Below, piece by piece: positions 57,514 through 64,000 of a stretch of DNA of 64,000 bases. Where the stretch lies: contig NC_087257.1 of the NCBI RefSeq assembly GCF_037042905.1, positions 12,994,001-13,058,000 of the forward strand, written 5' to 3'. Made by a program: the position numbers and the translations under genes. Source of the DNA: Lytechinus pictus. Its lineage: Eukaryota; Echinodermata; Echinoidea; Temnopleuroida; Toxopneustidae. Each line of letters begins with the position of its first letter. The first letter of the stretch is position 1. A model generated the notes under the pieces. The model saw nothing but the letters and a program-made list of their open reading frames with translations, was not told the origin of the DNA and searched no databases.

Positions 57514-58492
57514 GTAAGTTTAACAATAATCGATTTTAATTTCAACTATTTTTACAACTAAATAAAGGTTTGCCGTCCGAATGAAAGGTATATCGGATAA
57601 CTCCAACTTGTATTAAGGTGTACATTTACCAAAGTCTTGGGTTGGAAATCAGAACAGCATTGTCCAACCCATAATTTGGGTAATGTCGCCTATGAGGTCC
57701 ATACATGTTAATGTTTGGACCTCATTGGTACTAGGAGTAGGACTAGGAGCACCCAAGGGTTCATTACATGCCGCCGCGCACAGAAAAATCAAGCCATAGA
57801 AGTCGTGTGTTGTGGACCCAAGAAGTGAGATCCCAGCACGCGCGACCCACTAGTTAGAAATCCACTGCCAAACGCGGTTCGTGGTGCGAGGTTAGTATAC
57901 TAATGATACTAATACTAACCTCGCAATACGTGTGAGTGGACTAGGACTCTAGGAGTGCAGACGGGGGGATTTTGCATTGCAACTGCAAGTCCCCTAATGG
58001 TGGCTGCACGCTAGCGAGCCGTCTGTGTATGAGGAGAAATTAAAAAAAAAATGTTAAAAAACTCCTCGAAACAGACGGCTGCCAGCTGTCTAGGTTATAC
58101 CATATAGTAACCTTGTTCATTGAATGAGTGGTCTGACTCTGAGACAACCATGGCATGACTAACAGTTACACCAAAATCAATATGTAGGGCTCTCTAACTA
58201 AAATGTAGTTAACTGGAGTCGACGTTTTCGTTCACATTCATGCAAATTTTACGAGGAAATACGCATTGAACTTACAGAAACTTTAGTTATTACTACGAAG
58301 TTTGAAGTACCGATTGCAATCAGGCAATCATTTCCCCACTGAACACAATTTGGAACCCGATTACACGCAATCGCGTGATATTCAGTAGAAAAGGATTCCA
58401 TCGTCACGTTTCTTGCCAATAATTTATGGTACGCTAACTGCGCCGAGATTAAATGTATAGCACGCTAAGTTAAGTTAGAGATGAACGAATAA
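57514..58492. other. intergenic or intron, with one hairpin
   Basis: GCGAGGTTAGTAT...ATACTAACCTCGC at about 57,888-57,924 forms a perfect-arm hairpin. Otherwise featureless. Confidence 0.45.
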
Positions 58493-58920
58493 TTAATGTC
58501 AAGTCCACCCCAGAAAAATGTTGATTTGAATCAACTGAGAAAAAAATCAAACAAGCATAATGCTGAAAATTTCATTGAAATCAGATACAAAATAAGAAAA
58601 TTATGACATTTTAAATTTTCGCTCATTTTTCACAATTATAATATGCACAACTCAGTGATATGCAAATGAGAGAATCGATGATGCCCCTCACACTCACTGT
58701 TCCTTTTATTTTTATTGCTTGAATCATACAATATTTCATTTTCTACAGATTTGAAAATAATGACTAACTTAACTGATCCAAAAATGTTACAACAATGGTA
58801 GTTCTACATGTTCAGGGTAGAATAAAACTTTGTTTTTAAATATTTCATACTTTATATAATGAAATACAAAAGAACCAGGGTGTGCATAATTGTTTTGTGA
58901 AATTAAGCGAAACTTTCAAT
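58493..58920. mobile_element. partial TTAA MITE (family of 13605-14208)
   Basis: TTAATGTCAAGTCCACCCC opens the arm (AAATCAAACAAGCATAATGC, AATCAGATACAAAATAAG). A piece of the opposite arm (TTGTGAAATTAAGCGAAAC) is near 58,895, then homology is lost. Confidence 0.6.
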
Positions 58921-59089
58921 GAATATGAGATCATTTCTACTACATGTTCAAACTTGTACAGTTTAGGTAAATAATTAATAGAATCATATATATCACAAAC
59001 ATGTATCATTATATTCATTGCTCCCTCTGAAACCCGGATATTAAACAAAAATCACCGTGCCGGAATATGAATTAAATTTTCTTTGATTT

Positions 59090-59225
59090 AATCTTACAAA
59101 TCATAATCTTATTTCGTTTTGCTTATATATATTTTTTCATATGTATACCTGAACTGTTTATATAGGCCTATATTATGAATGTACATAATGATAAAGAATA
59201 AATGAATTGAATTAAATTGAATATA
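59090..59225 (+). repeat. 3' tail of a non-LTR element
   Basis: Ends AGAATAAATGAATTGAATTA with a GAATT-type repeated tail. A similar tail is at about 47,440-47,480. Confidence 0.4.
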
Positions 59226-59706
59226 TTCCGGTTAGAGCAGTAAACTTATGAGGTGGCGGAGTTGGTTTTGATATTTAAAGGAAAATCACAATAATATCAT
59301 TAACTATAACATGTATAATCTAGGAATGTTTTTATCAATAATATGTGAGATATGATAATTGGAGTATTTCATCGATCCCATGATTCCATCAGTGAGTTAA
59401 TGAAATAAGAACATAATTACTAAAAATATCATCGCAAAGGTTATTCGTATTCCAAAAAGGTTTTAACAGTGAGTTGCAAAATATCGCGTGATAATAAAAG
59501 ATCCTTGTGTGACATAATTTATTATGCGTAAAGGCAGATCTAATGGGGTACGAAAGTCCATTTATCCACCCCATAAAAAAGTGTCGTATAACCATCGAAT
59601 AATGTATTGCTATAATATGAAATGGGGATAATCATTATGATACTGGAAAATTCCCCTTTTCCCACTCTATTTGTTGTTGTATCTCAAACGGGTTTTTTTA
59701 TCAAAT

Positions 59707-60990
59707 ACATTGGCGGCAGAAGCCAAAAATTTTAGGGGGGGACGCAGAAAAAAATTGACAAGCCCCCCCCCCCCAAAAAAAAAAAGGTTAAAAATTTAGG
59801 GGGGACGTATGCAAAAAAAATGACAAGGAAAAAAAAAAAAAAAAGGTTATCAACCACAAATTTAGGGGGGGTCGTCCCCCACCTCAAATTCTATCCTAAA
59901 CACCTTTTTTCATCATGAAAATCAATAAAGCGAGCGCGAAGCGCGAGCTTAAAATATTTGATATTCCGATCTGAAAAAAGGGTCAATTTAAGCTCTGTAT
60001 TTAAGTTCTGTATTTCCTACTTTGTAACAAAATTGTGAGGTGGATATGAATCACAATTAAAAAAAAAGATCTGATATGATTCATTATAATTACTTTGAGT
60101 TTTGACATAGGACAGGGACATTCTAAGAACATTATGTCATCATATGAAAATGATGACTATCTTCCTATTTCTCTTCCTAAGCAGGAGATGAAACTTGTCG
60201 ATATTCCATTCTGAAAAAAGGGACCATTTGATTAGTAAATAAATATCTTATTAAATATTTATTGATCTAATAAGCCTAATGAGAGCGCGAAATCTGTTAA
60301 TTTATTATGGCCTGAAAACTGGACATTTAAAGCACTTTTGTAATTGTGAATTATATGCATGAGTTAATATATTTTCAACGATCAATGCGAGCGCAAATCT
60401 CGAGCCGAAATTTTTGATAAACTCTCATGAAATGGGGATAGAATTAATATTGAGATATACATATCAAATCACTAATCAAAATGCGAGCGTGCAGCGCTAC
60501 CTGTTACGTTTTGACAATTTGACCTGAATAGGGATATTTGAGAACTTTATGGAATAAAGGAAAATAATAGGTACCTGACAAATCAAAGTTTGCGAGTGCG
60601 CAGCGCGCGCCGAAAAAAAATTAATATTCAGAAGATAAACAGAGCACTTTTTGACAAATCAAACAAAATAATGAAAGTTCGATTTCCGAGCTGAAACATG
60701 TCATGTATATTGACTTCAATTCTTAAGCTCGATATTGAGCAACATATATAAATCACCTAAAAGGCAATGCGAGCGCGAAGCGCGAGCAAAAATTTTATCC
60801 TGTATAGTGACATGAAAGATTATTAAAGTTGTTTTCCAAGTCTTCCCCTCATCTTATTCACTCGTCTTCCTCCTTTTATGTTTCCCCTTATTTCTTCTCC
60901 TCTCTTTTCTCTTCTTTTTTTTCCTTTCCCCCTTTTTTCTTTTTTTGCTCCGCCAATAGGGGGGGGGGGCCGGGCCCCTCGGGCCCCCCT
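59707..60990. repeat. repeat region with recurring GCGAGCGCGAAGCGCGAGC
   Basis: The 19-bp palindromic word is exact at 59930-59948 and 60769-60787, with variants near 60,280, 60,385, 60,484 and 60,593. Each is followed by an AAA.TTT..TATTC..A...GAA type spacer. Poly-G blocks flank both ends. Confidence 0.7.
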
Positions 60991-61273
60991 TGGATCCGCC
61001 TATGGCTATGTAAAATAGTTATTGCTGTATCAGATAAATTTTCAAAAATATCTCTAAATATTTTATTATTCAATAAGATGGGGTAGTCAAAGGATCATGC
61101 CACTTTACCCCCCTCAAATGAAAGAACTTCTTCGTTTAGATGTGATATTAGTCTGCTTATGATTTCAAATCTGCGCATGCTCCATCTATTCATTTGTGAC
61201 GTGTGTGATAAATATTTTCAATCTAGTCCGTGGAAAATTCATATTGGATTAGTTTACAACCCATTTTACGAAG

Positions 61274-61406
61274 ATGTCGACTCCGGTAGCGATGGATCGA
61301 GAAAAATGGAGCTGGAAATTGGATTTTCTAGCTACAAACATCGGTTTTGTAGCATGTTTTGAGAATATATGGCGCTTCCCTTATCTCTGCTACTCTAACG
61401 GAGGCG
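61274..61406 (+). CDS. first coding exon of an SLC6-family Na+/Cl- dependent transporter (partial)
   Basis: From ATG the exon encodes MSTPVAMDREKWSWKLDF, then TM1, ending NIWRFPYLCYSNGGG at a GTAAGT donor (61,407). W..KLDFL....G and N[IV]WRFPYLCY.NGGG are the SLC6 signature around TM1, the helix that carries Na+ and substrate contacts in this neurotransmitter/amino-acid transporter family. The usual GLG before N is replaced by CFE here. The remaining exons (AFLIPY... onward) do not occur before 64,000. The acceptor TTTTCAATCTAG at about 61,212-61,223 would start the exon and make 61,224-61,273 5' UTR. The family call is strong; which transporter it is cannot be decided from 44 residues. Confidence 0.85.
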
Positions 61407-61851
61407 GTAAGTTCATAATTATCTTTGTATACAAACTCAGTCCAACCACAAAGGCCTACGAATACCGTTTTGGTTATGAAACTTTATTTTATTTATTTTT
61501 TTTAATTTTTTTTTTTGGGGGGGTCTTGTGCCTCTGCCCCATCTATCACAAGTGATTTGCATGTATAACAGAATGATAATTCCATTTAATGCATTTTTTT
61601 AATGAAAAAATGTAAATTACATATATATCATTAAAAAATATATAAAAAATAATGTAGATTTCTTTATCTAAATCAATGTATTGATTTGATTAATTCGGTT
61701 TTTAATATCTGTTTGACTAAAAGATATATATATATATTTCAAATATTAATCTCGGTTTTTTTTATTGTGTGTGGCTTACGTTTACTGTATTTGTTATTCA
61801 TGTTATTGTTCAACTCTTCAACCTATGATGTGTTTATGTATACCGCTTATA

Positions 61852-63234
61852 TACAGTGCGTATCAAAAAAAACGGGACAGATTTGAAAAGTCTATCAAAT
61901 TTTTGTTTCAAATAATGATGTCTATATTTTAGTGTTAATAGATGCTCTAAGGTCTTATCTTTGAAATGCAATTTAAAAAAATAAATTTTATTCATGCTTG
62001 AGCGAACACATGACGTTTTTGTTGGGGGTTCAAAAAGAGGCTTGCGCCAGAATTGCAGAATATGTGTAATACAGTGATCAGACTTTTTGCTAATCAGGAG
62101 ACTTCCTCTTGACCTTTTCATTATCTGTGCCACAATTTTCAAATTATGCTGTCAAATTTCATTTACAAAGTTATTTATTTAATTGAATTATTTTGTTTTT
62201 TTCATTTAAACTTCTCTTACCTTTTAATTTTCCTTCATAAGTAACTGAGGAAAGAAGATTTTTTTTGTCAACCCAAGCAAGAAGATTTGAATTATTAATT
62301 GGGAAAACTTGTGATTATTCAAATCGTTTTATTATGTGAAACAAATTATGTTATGTACCTTTAAAAGACATGAATCTATTTTTCAATGGGTCATTAATTC
62401 CTTGACCAAGTTTAATTGCTTGACAGGAAACACAGGAAGGGATTCATGTCTTTCAATGACCATGATGTATTGAGTGAATTTTGAAGGAGCTAGATATGGC
62501 AGATCGAGTAAAATGTATTAAAAAGTTGTGAGCGAGCGAAGTGAGCACGCAAATATTCCCACTTTTTTTAATTACAATATCAAAGTTTGTGATAGATTTT
62601 GACATAATAATCAGAAAATAATATCATATTTTACTTTCTATCTTTCCTTTTATTTCCTGTCCACTTTTTTCTTGGTCATGATTTTTTTAATTAAGGGGGG
62701 GGGGGGGAGCAACCCGAGCGCCCGCCCATCTGTGTGGCTTTGTTCAAAAGGAACCATAACCTTTGTAGCACATAATGAAAGGATTTGAATAAAAAAATCC
62801 ATGCTCTCCCATAATTCGGTTGTAAAGAAAAATTTTTGCTTGAAGAAGGAATATTCAAAGCTAACAGAGAGCATATTAAAAAGAAATAACAGAATAATTC
62901 AAGCAAATAAAATAGATCTGAAAATGAATTTTGACCGCATGATTTGAAAATTATGGCAAAGATAATGAAAAGGTTAAGAGGAAGTCTGCTAATTAGAAAG
63001 AAGTCCGATCATCATATTACTCATATTCTGCAATTCTGGCGCAAGCCTCTTTTTGAACCCCCAACAAAAACGTCCCGTGTTCGCTCAAGCATGAACGAAA
63101 CTAATTTTTTTTAATAGCATTTGAAAGACAAGACCTTAGAGCACCTATTAACACCAAAATATAGACATAATAATTTGAAACTAAAATTTTATAGACTTTT
63201 CAAATCTGTCCCGTTTTTTTTTATACGCACTGTA
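61852..63234. mobile_element. Tc1/mariner-like non-autonomous element with ~110-bp inverted ends
   Basis: TA then CAGTGCGTATCAAAAAAAAC at the left; the matching complement ends GCACTG then TA at the right. The arms continue over ACGGGACAGATTTGAAAAG. The TA duplication and CAGTGCGT ends fit Tc1/mariner. No transposase ORF; the interior includes a poly-G block. Confidence 0.75.
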
Positions 63235-63243
63235 GAAGCAATG

Positions 63244-64000
63244 TACAGTGCGTCCCACAAAAAACGAAACCGAGATTTATCGATGATCTATCATAACTTA
63301 ATCACAAATACAAAGACAAATGACCTACCATTGTAAAGCTTAGAATCTCCTCTTTCGTCTGAAACTACTTAGATTATTTCTCATTCACGCATGAGTGAGC
63401 AAAAACAATTTGAAGAGGGGATACCAAAAAGTAATTTGGCGGGCTATATCTGGGTTTCAAAAAGAAAACCCAATTTTTAAACGGTTCAATATCTGCTCTT
63501 TAATTTGATACCTCAATTACAGAAAATGGTCAAGAAACAACAAAGTTCTGGTTATTTGAAATAAGGCTTGAATTTCAATAGTTTCATAAAATTAAGAGGT
63601 TCTACAGGCTTGCCTTCAAACTCACTTGACACTCCGTTTTGTTGACGATCAGCCATGCATTAAATCTTTTGTTAACCATGCGATAGCATCTGTGGGAAAC
63701 CGGTGAAAACACGTTTATTTAATGAAATTATGGAAATACAAGCATTGTTTCGAGGGAACATAACTTTTTTACTTCTTGACCATTTTTTGTGATTAAGGTA
63801 TCAAATAAAAGAGCAGATATTGAACTTTTTAGGCATGTGATTTTCATTTTGAAATTCAGATACCCCCCGCCAAATGAGTTTTTGGTATCCTTTCTTCAAA
63901 TTGTTTTTGCTCACTCATGCGTGAATGGGGAATAATCTAAGTAATATCAGATGAAAGAGGAGATTCTAAGCTTTACATTGGTAGGTCATTTGTCTATTGT
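63244..64000. mobile_element. second mariner-like inverted-repeat element, cut by the window end
   Basis: It opens TACAGTGCGTCCCACAAAAA, 10 nt after the previous element. 63,300-63,540 pairs with 63,760-64,000 (for example GAGCAGATATTGAAC versus GTTCAATATCTGCTC; CATGCGTGAATG versus CATTCACGCATG). The right terminus lies outside. Confidence 0.75.

Noticed and set aside
1-64000. CRISPR arrays, bacterial operons, rRNA genes
   Set aside because: None seen. The window has introns, SINEs and MITEs and is clearly animal nuclear DNA.

Overview
This is eukaryotic nuclear DNA from an AT-rich, intron-rich animal genome packed with short inverted-repeat transposons. The intron/exon structure, tRNA-derived SINE fragments, TTAA- and CTG-flanked MITEs, long poly-G/poly-T blocks and the ELP2 and SLC6 homologues fit a marine invertebrate deuterostome. 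A sea urchin or other echinoderm is my best guess, from the repeat style only; no species-specific marker is visible.

Three host genes are supported. (1) 4,466-10,849, plus strand: the 3' nine exons, with all splice phases compatible, of a leucine-rich-repeat single-pass membrane protein of unrecognised subfamily. The last LRRs are followed by an LRRCT-like cysteine cap, an extracellular spacer, a TM helix, and a basic then proline-rich and acidic tail. (2) 35,766-50,824, minus strand: seventeen phase-compatible exons of Elongator complex protein 2 (ELP2), a WD40 scaffold of the tRNA wobble-uridine modifying complex. Only the extreme N-terminal exon was not found. (3) 61,274-61,406, plus strand: the first coding exon of an SLC6-type sodium-coupled transporter, with an odd substitution in the substrate/ion-site motif. 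The rest lies beyond the window.

Between 19.4 and 32.4 kb is a transposon-rich block. It holds a Harbinger-type element with a partial transposase, a rearranged DDE transposase relic, a hAT transposase C-terminus preceded by a degenerate triplication, and an 8.6 kb head-to-tail array of about 1.82 kb units. Each unit encodes a zeste/FSBP-like Myb/SANT domain fused to a LINE-1 ORF1-like (transposase_22) RNA-binding region, preceded by a small C2H2 zinc-finger ORF. Two copies keep a full-length ORF. The others carry a homopolymer frameshift, a nonsense codon, or a deletion between internal direct repeats. No reverse transcriptase is present, so this looks like an ORF1-only (HAL1-like) element or a captured gene that was amplified in tandem. 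It is the most unusual item in the window.

The rest is intergenic or intronic sequence full of MITEs: piggyBac-like TTAA families, Harbinger-like GGGCCC-ended families and mariner-like CAGTGCGT families. A large foldback-like inverted repeat covers 1-3,640. A duplicated promoter-like module lies at 51.4-55.0 kb, upstream of ELP2. Exon boundaries are read by eye from splice consensus, phase and homology, so individual edges may be off by a few bases.
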